64,000 bases of DNA from Peribolospora baueri (Eukaryota > Basidiomycota > Peribolosporomycetes > Peribolosporales > Peribolosporaceae), in NCBI GenBank assembly GCA_029717555.1, contig JAMDHS010000039.1, positions 1 to 64,000 of the forward strand. The letters run 5' to 3'. Under the pieces are notes generated by a model. That model searched no databases. It was not told the DNA's origin and saw nothing but the letters and a program-made list of their open reading frames with translations. The position numbers and the translations under genes were made by a program. Shown one piece after another: positions 10,358-23,106 of this stretch. Each line of letters begins with the position of its first letter. The first letter of the stretch is position 1.

Positions 10358-11178
10358 CGACAACGACAAGCAAGCGCTCGGGCGATGCTAGCCAACCGAT
10401 CCGATCCGACCGACTAGTTACACCAACCCGTGCGCGGACCTGCTGAAGCAAAAAAAAAAAGAAAAAGCTAGCGTAGCGTTTTCGTCTCTCCCATCCTAAT
10501 CCCATCAAGGTCTTCTTCGCCCCGTGACGACCCAATCAATCATACCGCCCACCTCCGGATGCTTTCTCTCCGCGATCCTCCCGTCCCTTCATTTCACATC
10601 CGTCGCCACGTTGCCCTTTCCTTCCCTCCCTCCCTCGCTCCGTCGGCCAGCCGGCCGGCCGGCTTTTCTTTCTTTTTCTTTTTCTTTTTTGGCCGCCGTG
10701 GGACATCCCGCCCATCGCCTGTACGTGCACTCTGCCGCGGACGAACGAACGAACAAGCGCTCGGAACAGGTAGAATCGAATCGAATCGATCGAACGAACG
10801 GTCGATCGAGCCGAGTGGAGCGCCGCAACGGCTCGATCGCGGCGCATTCGTACCAACCTCGCTTAGCAGTGCGACCATTCATGCCACGCGATGTGCTCGA
10901 CCGTCTTGCTTAAATACCCGGACGAGCTGCTGCAACGATCGCGAGCGTTCCTAGGCGCCCCGGGCCAGGCACAGCACGGCGCGCCGCAGTCGGCCCTACT
11001 GTTCCTTTCTTCTCCCTTTCACACTTCTTCCTCTCTCGCACCTCGTCCATCCATCTTACTGCGCGGCGCGAGCGTCGAGTCGGCATACCTCGGTGCATGT
11101 ACGTGAAACGAACAATGAAATGCATGTGTGCAAATGAAGAAACGATCAAGGGACGACGTGACGAAGAGACGACCTCGC

Positions 11179-14100
11179 TCAGAGCCAAGGTTGCCAACCT
11201 GTCAATCAGTCAGTCAAGTCAGTCAATCAATGCTGGGTGAGGAAAAGGAGAGGCAAAAGGAAAGGACAGCCCAGCGCTCACCGCAAAAGATCTGTGCAAG
11301 GTTGCTCCGGTCCGTCGCGCGCTGGATAAGCTCGTTGACCGTATGCTCGATGCTCAGCGATGGCGACAGCTTTGCGGACACGGACGACAACGCCCGGTCC
11401 GCGCTGAGCTCGATCGTATCCGTCTCGCTTACGCCAGCCAGAGCCGAGTCCACGCCCCCTCCCCCGCCGCCGCCCCCCGCAGTCGCCACGCCGTTGTGGA
11501 GAGAGGGGTCCTGAGAAGCGTTCTGGATTCGTAGCACCTTGATCGGGTTCGCCGTCCTGATCCAACCAAGCCGACGATGCGTGCTCGATGAGCGTCGGAT
11601 CGCTCGTCCAGTGGGGTGACAACGACAACATTCCTACTCACCACGAGTGCAGCGGGTCGTATTTAAAGACCTCCAGGACCGTCCTGATGATGTCTGCATG
11701 CTTGCGAAGCACTCGAAGTGTCTCCTCTGAGCACCGACGAAAGACGCCTTCCACCCCTGAAATGCCCATACCGTCGATAATGTCTCGAGTGAGACGGAAA
11801 GGGACGAGCTCCGGAATCGGAAGCAGCATCCCCTGGACGTCGAACGCGAACGCAAACCAGGTCAGCTTCGCGGGGCGTAGCGAGTAATGTCTTTCGTCAA
11901 GCGCCACTTGCCTGCTCGAACGCGATCCCAAAGTCGATGTGCACCACCTCTCCGGAACCCTGGTCGATGAGAATATTAGAAACATGCCGGTCTCCGAGCC
12001 CGAGGATGTGTCCGACAATCGAAGTCGTCGCGACGCTCCGAGTGTAGTTGAGCCTCATCGCGTGCCACCCTGCAGGCAGCCGATGGGCCTCGTAGAAGAA
12101 GTGTCGGAAAGAGGGCGTGATCCGCGAGCAGATCTGCTCAAACACTTCGATCTTCTCTTCCGGCGTGCCGCTCTGAACTTGCTTCAGACGCTCCCGCGCC
12201 TCGCTCGGGCGCATATCCTTGGGCTCGTACCTGGACGAAGAGAACCGGATGTTCAGCGTCAGCGATCCACAAATGTCATCCGCTTGGATAAAACGAGCGA
12301 CTACTGACTTTCCGTGCATCTTGACCATCGCATCGCCTACCGACGTCGTCTTTTTCACATACTCAAGCATACCCGTCTGCGGGCCAAGGGGCAAAACCAC
12401 ATACGTCCTGATGTTTAAGCTTCGCTTTTGTGTCCGCCGATCGCGCCGAAGCAACGAGTTGACCAGGTTGAAGACTTGCTGAATGATCGCATCCTGACGA
12501 ACGTCGTCTTCGCTTTTAAACTGTCCAGCGCACAGCGTCCGATGGGGCAAGTGCACAAGGTCAGCGGCCTGAACAAAATAATAGACAGTGCGAAACGAAC
12601 GACGCACGAGTTGTTTGTACCGTTTCCCGTCGCTCCCGACGCAGTCATTGATTTTTGGAGCGTGCAACCCGCCGGCGATCGAGAAGTAATCGCTGTACCG
12701 GACGACGGCGACAATGTCCTTGTACTGGCAAGCAGGGTCAATCGGCGTTCGGGCAGTCGCAACGGGCACGTCGAGGTTGGAAGGAAGGCAACGCAAAGCG
12801 ACTTGCTCCTTTGGCGGCATCGGCAGTGCTCCTGCCTTCGGAGCGCCATTCGAGCGGTAATAGTCTTTGTTGCCCTTAAGCCGAAATTGCGCCCACTCGG
12901 TACAAGCGGAGCAGAGCAGCTCAAAGTTGGCCACGCGCTGAGCCATGCGGGTGTTACGCTGTTGCACTCGCCGAAAGAGATCCACAGCTGCTTGTGTTCG
13001 TCCTGCTTGGGAATCCGTTGGCGATGATACGCCTCGCCTACTGCGTCTACCCTCCACCGCCGCCGCCGGCGAACCTTGGCGGAGGGCGTAAACCGGGTGA
13101 AGACTGTGGAACGGATGATCGGTACATAATCGCAGCATGACGTTACCCAAGTTCCACTGAAAGCTTGGGCTGTCCGACGATCCTGCTGCACCTTTATTGA
13201 GCCGGGCAGAAAGCTGATGGGCGAGGAAGACAAATTTGTGAGACGGTATGCCCTTCAGATGCGAGGCGAAATTGGAGTTGAGGCTTTCGTTGTGCGAGTT
13301 TTCCAGCCATAGAGATGCCAGCCTGATGACAGCATCGGGTCCGTTGTCAAGCGCCCCGAGCGCCCTCGCATACATCTCTAGAGCCCGCTCCAGGAAAATA
13401 GATCTAGAGCGCTCGTACTCCTCGATCTGTCGCTGATCCTGAGCATGTAACTGCTTGGCCTGGCGGTAGGCAGTATTCAACTGATGCGACTCCTTCGTAC
13501 CCTGAGACCTGCGCAGCGAGTTGTGGAGCTGTCGCACCTCCTCCCCTTTCCTTTCTGCGAACACCCGCAAGCGAGCGATTTCCGTCGATTTAGCCACGTT
13601 GCGATACTGCTCGTCAGCAAAGGTGGCGTACTGGAAGAAAACTGTTGAAGCCTCCGTCGTTGTCTTCACGTCGGACAATAAGCCACTCGCGACCGAGAAG
13701 AACCTGGTTTCGATGTCCAACGGTTTTGCCATGCGTGCGGTCGACGTCCATTCTCCCTAAAGAGATCAACGCACCAAAGAGCACGTCAGCTTTGCCTTTC
13801 GGCCCAACGATTTGGTGACGAAAGGTCTTCACCAATTGAGCTAAGAGAACTGCCCGATGCACTGGCGTTAGCTGCTCAGATACATCGATGGCATTATTTG
13901 CGACATTTTCGAGCGCTCGCATGGCCGCAGAGTGCTCGTCTTGCGCCCAGAGCACGTTGGCAAATTCTTCTTGTACCTCTTGGGAACCGTCAAGCCGCAG
14001 GTCGCATTGGTGGGCCAGCGTGGCTGCATTGATCGCTGCTTGCAGTTGACCATCGAGGCGGGCCCGTCGGCTTAATAGAAGCAGACAAGAGCGCTGGAGA

Positions 14101-17100
14101 CTCGTTGCCAGCGAAGACGAAGCCGACATCAAATCACCGAGTTGTTCTGCATGCTCCCGGGCTGATATCGAGCGGAGCAGAGACGTTCTGGTCGTCAATA
14201 GCCTTTCTGCATCTTTAAATCTGGGTCGCAAAAGGAAGAACACATGTCAGTACAGCTGATCAAGTATGAACACAATGGACACTCACTCGAAGGCAGGGGA
14301 TAGGTTCGTAAAGCCTTCTTGATGGATTTTCCGAAGCGCGTCTTCTACGGAACATGAGTCTCGGAAGCGTTCGTGCCAGCGGCTGACCTCACGCAGGCAA
14401 AGAAGATTGCGCACGGCGTCGTGCAGACCTGACGTAGTCGACAGGGTCTGCGAACGCAGGGACGATAGAGCGTCCTTGGTAGCCTCCTCGACCGTCCGAC
14501 TTGCTGCGTCGACTTGCCTCTCGGTGTGAACGGCCCGCAGGGCAGCGTATAGAGATAGGCTCGGCGAGGCCGAACTTGCAGTGTCGTCGAATGGAAGGTC
14601 CCAAGAGCCCGTACGCCAACCCAATTCGTAGTCGACACGGTTCGGATTGCCGCTGCTCTCCCACTCTTCGTCGACGGCCAAGCCCCCTACGGTCGCCGCC
14701 AGCCGGTTGAAACCGACAGAGTGGAGAGAGAGACGGACGCCAGCAGTAGCCCTCTCGGTAGCGTCACGATCGATCAACGACGGCCCATTCCACCCTTGTC
14801 CCTCAAATTCGGCGCCATGATAGTCGAACGCGCGGCGCCACTGACCTTCATGGTGGAGACGTCGGATGAGTGCGTCTCGGACATCCGTGGTCGGAACGCC
14901 GTAAAAGCCATCAGGTTCATCGAGCTCGCTGTAGACGTTGAAGAGGACAGTCTCCGACACAGCTGCGGGCTCGCGACCTCCCATGAGGCCCTTCTCTTGG
15001 CCCAGGTGAACGAAGAGCAATGCTGTCGTGAAAGCCTTGCAGCGGACCGCGCAGGCAGCCAACCTACTGTAGTCGATTTCAAGCCAAAGCTCGTTGTCCA
15101 AGGGCGTCACTGGATTAGGTGGGTCGTGGCAGCGAAGATAGAGCGCAACATCGAGGATCGCTTCAAGACAAGCCACATCCGCATCTCTGGACCCGAGAAG
15201 GCCACTGAAGTAAGCGGACAAAGTGCTTCTTCCTTCACCTCTACTGATGTGCTCGGCCAGGAGGACGTTGTGTACCAGAGGAGGAAGCAGTCTCCTCGCA
15301 AACGGCGCATCCGCTTCCGTGAGAGCTCTGAGCTGTGCATAGAACGGATCGGATGCAGCGCTGATATCCGCAAGGTGGGTCGCCAACCGACAAACCCAGC
15401 TGGAGTAGTCCTGAGCGATCGAATGCCACGAGTCCGCGAGCAAGTCCTCCATCGTAGCCGAGCCCGTCGTTGAAGGACTGCTTGAATACTCTGCGACCAC
15501 CGTAATTTCTCTGGCAAGTTCGGATGGCCATATGGCGGTCAACGTCACAAGATCGGGTGACAGGGCTAGATTGGCCCGAAGAGAGCGGAAGGCCCGCTCG
15601 ACCAGCTGAAGGTCCTCGCTCCACAGCAGCTCTGCAAGCTCGCGCAAGATGACAGCCTTCGGCGGGACAAGCACATCCGGACGTGACGGCTGACTGAGCT
15701 TTAGCATATCACTCAGAGGTGAGAGCTCCACCAACGTCTCCATGTCGGGGGAATGTAGACGACCCTGGCAGGAGAAGATGATGTCCGCCAGGGCTTTGGC
15801 CATGTCCCCTTCTGTGGAGTTGTCCCTGCAATCTCTTCGCAAGGCCTCAAGAAGGCGCCACAATGATGACGAAGCGAAGTGCTCCCGATCCTCATCGTCC
15901 ACTGTCTCGAGCGCGTCGCGAAAGCGGAAGACTATCGTCGACATGTTGAGGGCGCCCTTGTTGCGCGATAACGCCTCAGTCAATGACTGCAAATCGGCAG
16001 CCTTTGCCACGAAGGCAAGCTCGTCAGGTAGCGGACGAGGCCAGAAGAGAAGAGCGTCTCGAACTTGATATCGAAGAGCGTCGTGGTCAAAGATGTTGCC
16101 AAGCCAGGACTCTAGACGTAGCAAAGCTTGTTGTCCGAGGGCTCGGACCGCAGGATTTGCGCTCCGTGTCTGAACGAGTGCCGCTTCACATGCGCGCACG
16201 AGAATGGCCCCTAAATCCTCCGTGGTTTCCGCCGCATCTTTGCACATCGCGACCGCATCGTCGAAGAGATTGAAAGCAAGCGCGCACAGGTCTGCGTTGG
16301 CGAGGAAGATAACGGAAGCGTGAAGAAGGACGCGTCGACAGAGGTCGTTCCTGGCGATTGTGGATCGAGACATTGCGACGTAGAGACAAATCGAGTACAT
16401 GTGCCTTACTTGGTCGTTTACGATGGACGTGCGATGGATGCGGCTGATCAGCTGCCGTAGAACGTGGTAAATCGTAGGTGTTTCGAAAACACGATGAGAG
16501 ATGGTCTCCAAGAGACGCAACGAATGCACGGTAACACTAGCACCGTAGTAGGGTTTGTTTGGCGAGTGCGGGCGAGGCAGCGAGGTGACCGGTCGCGTCA
16601 TCAGTGAGGTGAACCCTTGTAGGGCCTCGTGGTCGTCATCGAGAGCACGGATAACTGGGCCGCCAGCTGAATAGTCATCTTCGGAAAGCATCTCCAGAAG
16701 TGCGACAACGATTTGATCGAGCAAAGGGTATACGACGTCTCTGGTTGCTTGAGCAGCATCTTGAATCTCGTAGCCCGCAGCGGTGAACCGAGCCATATCG
16801 CCCATGATGGTGGACCATATATCCTTGTAGATCGGAAGCGCCTGCTGATTTTCCTGGACTTTGTCCAAAATCGTAGCCATGACGTTGTGAGCGAGTATAA
16901 ATACGAAGGACTCGCGGACCCCTTCGGAAAAAGTCTTGCGTAAAACCTTGCACAGAGAGTCGAACGCGTCCTCCCTCCCTCGGACGAGGAAAACAGGAGC
17001 AACGTCTTGGAAGGTCGCCTCGGTTGCCTGTTTACGGTTACGAAAGCCAAGAAGGCGAACCGGGATGCGGAAAGGGTCCTCGTTTACCATGAGATGCTGC

Positions 17101-20100
17101 ACGGTCATCTGGCGAGCGAAGGCTTGATACATGCTGGCAATATCGCCAAAGCCGAGACGAACTGCTGTGGCGAGCAGAACGGCATGGATGTGTTCATGGT
17201 AGCGAGAATGGTGAATGGAGAGCTCAAGGAGGTGGAAGTACGGTCCACGCCTGGTGTGAGAGCTCGCGATCATGATGTTGCCCAGACACAGGATCCGCGA
17301 TATTATCGCTTCAAAATCATCGAGGTCCTCGCTTAACGCCTCGCGGACGTCCTTGTACAGCTGGAAAGGGTCCACGGCCTTCCTTGTGAGCCAGTTGAAG
17401 AGCTGCGCGGCTGACGTGGCAACTCGGAAGCGGACGCGCATGTCTTGATCCGCTGCCATCGACTGGATCAAAGCCGATGGGAGGATGCGGGTCTCCTCGG
17501 CCTCGCTCCAGACAAGTTGCCTAGGATCCAGTCGCAGATAATGGTCAAGGAAGCGCAGGAAGTACAGTCGCGTCTTCCAAGACATGACTTGTTCCTTACG
17601 AATATTGTTGCTGAAGAACTGGCACAGCTGACGGACCATTATCACAAGTTCGGAGGACTCGGTCGAGCCGTCCGTCCACAGAGGCGCAGTAGCTTGTAGC
17701 AGACGGAGAGCCAGCAGTTGGGCATGTTCGCTCCGGCCGAACTCATAGCTCGGAAGAATGTCAGAGCCGAGCTTGTCCAGAAGAGCGATCGCATCGCCAT
17801 GGTTGAGATGGAACAAATGCTGGCTGACCTTGCGCAAGAGGCAGGGGCCGACCATAAGGACGTGAGGAGCGGAGGTCTCAAGAATCATATTCAAGAGACT
17901 ATCATCCCTGACAACTTGGTTGGAGTCATAACCCAATGAAGAAAGGCATAGGATGCCGGAGATGCAGATGTCCGTGGATGCGCTTACTGCGAGAGGGGAG
18001 TCGGTCAGGATCTGGTAGGTCCGGCCCATGCGAGAAACGTCTTCGTCTGCCTCCACCTTGACCATGCCAGCAAAGTCGTCTTCCTTGCCCACAACCGGTT
18101 GTGCAGAGTCGACCTCTGTGCACAGCCCACTTTTTAGCAAGTTCCTGAAAGCCTTGGACACTGCGGTCAGAGCCGGCTGAAGCACGGAATCTTGAAGAAT
18201 AAGGACGTTGAACGGCGCTCGCTTGGTACGATGAAAGAGGGCCTGCTGTGCATCCTGCCATTTCCGTAGATCCTCCGCCCGAATGCCTGACTGCTCGCCC
18301 GGCTGCAACAGAGCGGGCCAGATGTCCTGGGGGGCATCATAAGATGCCAGAGCTTCTTCCGCAAAGAGCGGCTCGAAGCCTTGCAGCAGCAGCGCGAGTT
18401 CCACTGGCGTCCATCTCGGTTGCGTGACACATGGGGTGAGAAGGTTGAGAAGTTGACAAGCGCCGAGGAGGACTTCTCGGTCCGGACGAAAGCCATTTAG
18501 AGTGTGTGCCGCCTGGAACGCCACAGCGAGAACGACCAAATCGAGGAGACGGCGGACTTGCTCGACTGTGCAGGTCGCCACAAAGCGCTCGACGGTCGTC
18601 CCGTTGGCGGGGTACTGATGTTCACCGAAAAAAGAGGCCATGGACCGAGAAAGGAAAGCGGAGACGCGGCGGAGACTGGAAGTCGGTGCACGCGATGGAG
18701 CCGAAATTTGAGCAGCAGTCGAAGGAAGAGCACCTCCAGTCCCGACGGCGGGCTCCGCTGATGCTTTTCCCTCTGGCAGCTCGGCGTTAAGCACAAACGC
18801 CTTGATGGGTGAAACGTCGGTCTCCCTCGCTACAGCATGGACTACGGCGCAGTCGGGTAGCAAAGGCCTGGAAGCAAGTGGCGGTGGCTGAACAGGCAGA
18901 CGACAAGCCTCAGTCATAAGGTTGAGGACATGGGAGGGCTCGTGAGCTTCCATCTTCGCAGAGACGTCGAAAGCTCGTGTGGTACCGTGAAAAGGCGACC
19001 AGCTCGCAGATAGCCAGCCGATGACGTGTTCCTCCAAATGTGACCGATGAAGGCGGACGTCTTTGGCGATCATCCGCAACGCCTCGCTGAGAAAGGCACA
19101 CACAGAGTCATACGGGAACGTTGGACCTTGGACTTCGAGATTGACGAGAAAAGGCTCCAAATCTCGCAGGGCAGCCGCTCTCGCGATGAGAGAGTTTGAA
19201 AGTAGGGTGTACGCTGCGTGCGCAGCAGCCCGACAAGTCGTGGACGACGTGATGCGCCTGAGAGCGACACCCCAGAGCGACACCCAGTCCTTCACCACTT
19301 CGGTGCTCGATGAGAACGCGAAAGGCGAGTGTCGCGCACTCTCGGCCCGGGTCACCGCTTCTCCGCTGTTGTAGGAGAGGGAGAGATGCGCCAAGGAAGC
19401 CAAGGTAACAAACGCCCAAGCTTGCATCTCAAAGTCGTTATCGTTCAGCAACCCGAAGAGAGCAGTCGAAATCATGTCCCTGGCGTCCTCGGGGATAAGC
19501 CTCCGGCGCCTCTCGACGAAGAAGAGAATTGTCTGTAACTTGAACAACCTCCCTCGTCTGACGCCGTCGGATCCTCTTTCTGCCGGGGCAGCAATGGACT
19601 GCAGTAGACTAGCAAGGGGTTTGGCAAACAAGTCCAGTTCGTCATGCTCATGCTTGCGCCGTTTTGCAGGACGCGGAGAGCTGTTTTGCGTTATCGTTCG
19701 AATCTTGGACGGCGACGTCGAGAAAGGCATGCTGAGTTGACTGGTTGCGATGAGGCCATCGTTGCTGAACTCTGCCGTGCTCGCAGCAGCATCTCCAACT
19801 GGTGTCCTGCGGACGCCGCCCTCTGATAGCTCGAAAAGCCTCCACAAAACATCCGCCTCCAACTCGAGGGCTGCCCAGCTTGTGGCTCTCGCAGGCGTGA
19901 GTAGCCGACCGTGGCGAATGGTAGCGCTAGAGAAGGCTTGGGGGAGACTAGTGGCGGGACGGTACTCGAAAGCAATGTTGTCCAAGGTGAGCGGTTGAAC
20001 CGATAAAGCATCCGTGCCTCCCCGAAGACTTTCAGCTCCGGGACGAGCTTCAGCATCCTCGGCAATGAGTCGGTAGAGCTTGCCGATATCGTGAGACGAA

Positions 20101-21059
20101 ACATCCGATCTGAGCTCTGCGAGACTGGCCTCGGGCGTTGGCATGCAGACAAAAGGGGCGAGCAAGCGAAAGCCGATGAGAAGTTGCTCCTTGAGAATGG
20201 TCTTGGGTTTCCATTGCTCGAGCAAGAGAGGCCATAGATGCTTCCCGAGCGCCGCCACCGCTCCGCACGCGTTAAACTGGAGCTCTTCAAGCACTCTATT
20301 GAGGCCGTGAAGAGCATCCAAATATGCTGAAGTCTCGCTCCCGAAGGCGCGGAAGAAGCACACAAACTTGGCGAGGATCTTCCTGCCGATCTGCTTCGAC
20401 GTAACCAGCGGCGCACTCGGAGATGACATGAGTGTGCGCACGCATAGCATGGCCGCCTTGTCCTCCTGCCTCACATCGTACCGCCGCGAAGGCCGGCTTG
20501 CACTGTCAGCCGGAGCGTCGACATCCATGTCCCAGTCACCCATCGAGGGCTCAGCCGTGTTCAGGGGCTCGCGCAAAACAATGGCGAAGAAGGTAAACAT
20601 GAGAACGCTCCAAGTGTCCGGGTCGATGTGCTCCAGGTGGGGCGGGTACGAAAAAATGTGATTGAGAGCGTGAAGATAGTCGAGAGCAATGGGTTCGAGG
20701 AGGGAGCCGCGGTAATCGAGCATGTCGAGAAGGTGGCTGAGAAGGGCCTTGACGACCTTGTAGCTGAGATGCGACACAGTCTGGCCGGTTAGCCAACGAA
20801 CGGTGGCGGCGTATTCTCTTAGGCGATTCTTGGCCACCGTCTGAGCATTCTGCAGGCTGCCCCTCTTCAGACACGTCGCCTTCTCTGCCATGACGGCCGC
20901 GAAGAGGGCCTGGAATGTCTCTAGCCATCCCTTCGAATCGAGTGAGCCGACGTTGTGCGTGGACTTGAAGATGTCGCGAATGAGCCCGATACCCTCTTGG
21001 CGGTCCTTGATCTTGTCGCTCCTAAGCAGCACAGTCGCTTCCCTCAACGAAGGCGACAT
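11179..21059 (-). CDS. TEL1: Tel1/ATM checkpoint kinase (PIKK), complete
   Basis: Tel1 senses double-strand breaks with Mre11-Rad50-Xrs2/Nbs1 and supports telomere maintenance. Eight exons (21059-14287, 14220-13809, 13756-12608, 12520-12309, 12230-11912, 11832-11642, 11556-11282, 11198-11179) give 3,116 residues, close to human ATM. The start is chosen because [20 protein letters not shown] places the Tel1 TAN motif at the N-terminus. HEAT-type helices fill exon 1, with FAT before the kinase. The kinase shows [29 protein letters not shown] (about 2929) and [14 protein letters not shown]-type [14 protein letters not shown] and GVEGVFRRC follow. The FATC ends IFCGWQPWL, built only after splicing the last intron. 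The fifth intron (11911-11833) is GC-AG. The second uses GTTGGG. Two kinase introns (12607-12521, 12308-12231) are multiples of three without stops. Exon 1 is 6.8 kb without introns. Confidence 0.97.
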
Positions 21060-21656
21060 CTCGATCCTTGCAGCTGGGAAGGGATGAGGGCGGAGGCAAT
21101 ATGGTCGCGTGGTTAGGCCCATCGCTCGATTGTGAAGATCGTCGCCATTCTCGTCGCCTGAGCACTCATAAAAAAAGCTCACCGCAAGATCCCCCCAAGG
21201 CCTGCAGTCACGCAAACAGCCGAGGAATGAGGTCGCTGGCTAACAGTACGACACCCAAGCTGAGAGCTGGATGAACTACAGACAGCGACAGGGGAAAGAA
21301 GATGTTCCGTGTCTCTGACAATGTCCACACAGTCGCGCTGCCAGCAACAAAAACCCAATGAAGAAAGTTCCGCCTTCGACGGCGTCCAGGCACCAATCCG
21401 GAAGCCCCAATACTACGGGCGCAGCGATGGCTGCGAGTCACCGGGAAGAAGAAGGCAGTCGAATAGAGTCGTTAAACAACATGAATCTCGAACGGACTCG
21501 TTGCTGCCGTTGCTGCGGCACGACGATGATCGACGCACCTCCGGGCACGACTATGGCAGACGACCACCAGCTTGCATTGGCGACCATTCTGTCGGGCGCC
21601 CAGCATATTTCCCAGAGCCCCTATCTTGCTTAGGCAGTATCAGGCATACGTCTGTA
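21060..21656. promoter_or_regulatory. divergent promoter, TEL1 / HSBP1-like
   Basis: 597 bases between divergent start codons. Both strands have in-frame upstream extensions, but neither looks coding. It holds no repeat or recognised regulatory motif. Confidence 0.4.
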
Positions 21657-22448
21657 ATGTCATCGTCGTCCCCAGCACCCCTCAAGGTCAACAATGCGCC
21701 GTCGATAACGACCCCTGCAAGGAAGAAGACAGGCACCAGCGGTAGCGGCGGCGGAGGGGAGACGGGCCCGGGTTCATCCTCTTCTCCTGCAAATGGAGCG
21801 GGAGCTGGGACGAAGAAGACGATGGCGTTTGGGAAGAAGGAGAAGGAGAACAGCGGCGTGCTGGGCAACGAGATTAGTAGTCCTTTGGAGCTTACCACTT
21901 GGGTGAGTGTGTGCTTGACGGTGTTTGGCAGCACCCTGGGCATATATCAGTTTTGTTCTTTCAACTTGGCTGTTTCGAACATTCCGACTGACTCTATCGC
22001 ACCCTCGCTCGTTCAATCACACCCGGGGCTATGCTACGGGCAGGTGGAGAACGCACTTTCGGAACTAGAGTCGCGCTTCGACGACATGTCTTCCCAAATG
22101 GTGGAGCGAAGTGAGCACTTTTTTTCATCGCCCCCTTCGCCCCCTTTGACAGTATTCGATCGCCTTCGATGCTTTCACTCCATCATTGAGTCGCGCTGGA
22201 CTGGGGAGATGCAACTCACGATCTCCTCCCACTTCTCTCCTTCCACCGTCCCTCCCCACCTTTCGACGTCCGCTTTCCCATTTCTTTGACCGCTCACAGT
22301 GAACGAAATGTCATCCAGGGTAGAGACGCTGGAGCAGTCCATCTCCGACCTCATCAACGGCACAGCCGGTCTACCGAGCGCCCCCGCCTCTTCGACTGCT
22401 CGGACGGGCACGGCCAGTTCTGAAGGAGGGGCTAGCGCAGCTGGATGA
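21657..22448 (+). CDS. HSBP1: heat-shock factor binding protein 1-like coiled-coil protein
   Basis: Three exons (21657-21902, 22044-22110, 22300-22448) give 153 residues. The C-terminal half is the HSBP1 hydrophobic heptad coil: VENALSELESRFDDMSSQM, then VERMNEMSSRVETLEQSI, then SDLINGT, matching the family's DDMSSRIDDLEKxIxDL pattern. HSBP1 forms small homo-oligomeric coils that bind and dampen trimeric HSF and also act as a WASH-complex assembly chaperone in other eukaryotes. The classic protein is about 76 residues. Here about 80 residues of Ser/Gly/Thr/Lys-rich sequence precede the coil and a short Ala/Ser tail follows. ATG 21657 is the first in frame after an upstream stop-free stretch with poor composition. 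Both introns are GTGAGT/GTGAGC...CAG. Confidence 0.88.
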
Positions 22449-23106
22449 AGGAGGAGGAGTGGTATTCTAGCCAATGATGTGAGATGTCTAGGAGGGGGTT
22501 GGTCGGCTGGTTGCGCGTAAAGACCTTTCTCACACGCGGGGGCGCTTGAGAGCTGGCGGTGGAGGGAAGGCAGTGCCTCACATTCTCGACAGGTGTGCAT
22601 GACTGGGCCTCTTGGAACCCTGTCCTTTTGATCGCGTTTCGCTCTCGTCTATCTGTATTGTACGCAAGTATATCCATCCCGTTCGGCCGTTTGTCTGCTG
22701 CAGAGGAAGAAGCGGCGGAACGTGCCCTCTCTTCTACTGGACGAAGACGGCCAGCGGCTCTTCATAAGGTCACACGGATCTTATTGAGCAATGCTAGAAT
22801 AGAACGCCGTCCCTGGTCGAGGCCGGTCGCCCCCGCCGGTCGCCGCAGCAAGTTACCGTTGGAAATACAACTTGGGAAGGCCACTTCGGCCATTCTCGTT
22901 TCTACCATTTCCCCTTCCACCCATTCCTGCCCCCACTCTCTTTTCCCTCCTCGTCCCCGTTTTCAGGCCTTTCTGCTCTTCTCTTTCCAGAGCAGTGACG
23001 GCGTCCTCTCTTTTCCTTATCCACAACCGTCCTCGCCGCCTCCAGGCTCGGCCAGGTGACACTCGCTTCAGCCACCGGGGGCCTTGGACCAGCAGCGCAC
23101 CCCGCC
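22449..23106. other. intergenic region, pyrimidine-rich before arrestin A
   Basis: About 660 bases. The last 200 (22900-23060) are strongly CT-rich on the plus strand, typical of core promoters or 5' leaders in basidiomycetes. No ORF here is supported. Confidence 0.45.

Larger units (their letters stand above)
8562..11178. other. gene-poor, microsatellite-rich intergenic region
   Basis: About 2.6 kb between the 5' end of the large disordered-protein gene and the 3' end of TEL1. Overlapping ORFs on both strands are short and repeat-derived. It holds a (TCG)12 tract at 9483-9518, a GGGAT run at 9961-9982, an imperfect GGACAA/GGGCAA array near 10306-10357, an A-rich run near 10449 and CT-rich stretches around 10600-10690. 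No gene is supported. It probably contains the promoter of the downstream minus-strand gene. Confidence 0.5.

Noticed and set aside
9880-10535. Overlapping ORFs with SLSLPLPLSLSL or PCPCPCPC repeats
   Set aside because: They are translations of the hexanucleotide array, with no support as genes.
13740-13775. 18-nt intron in TEL1
   Set aside because: It is too short to splice; a 52-nt intron at 13808-13757 gives the expected FRHQIGEWTS junction.
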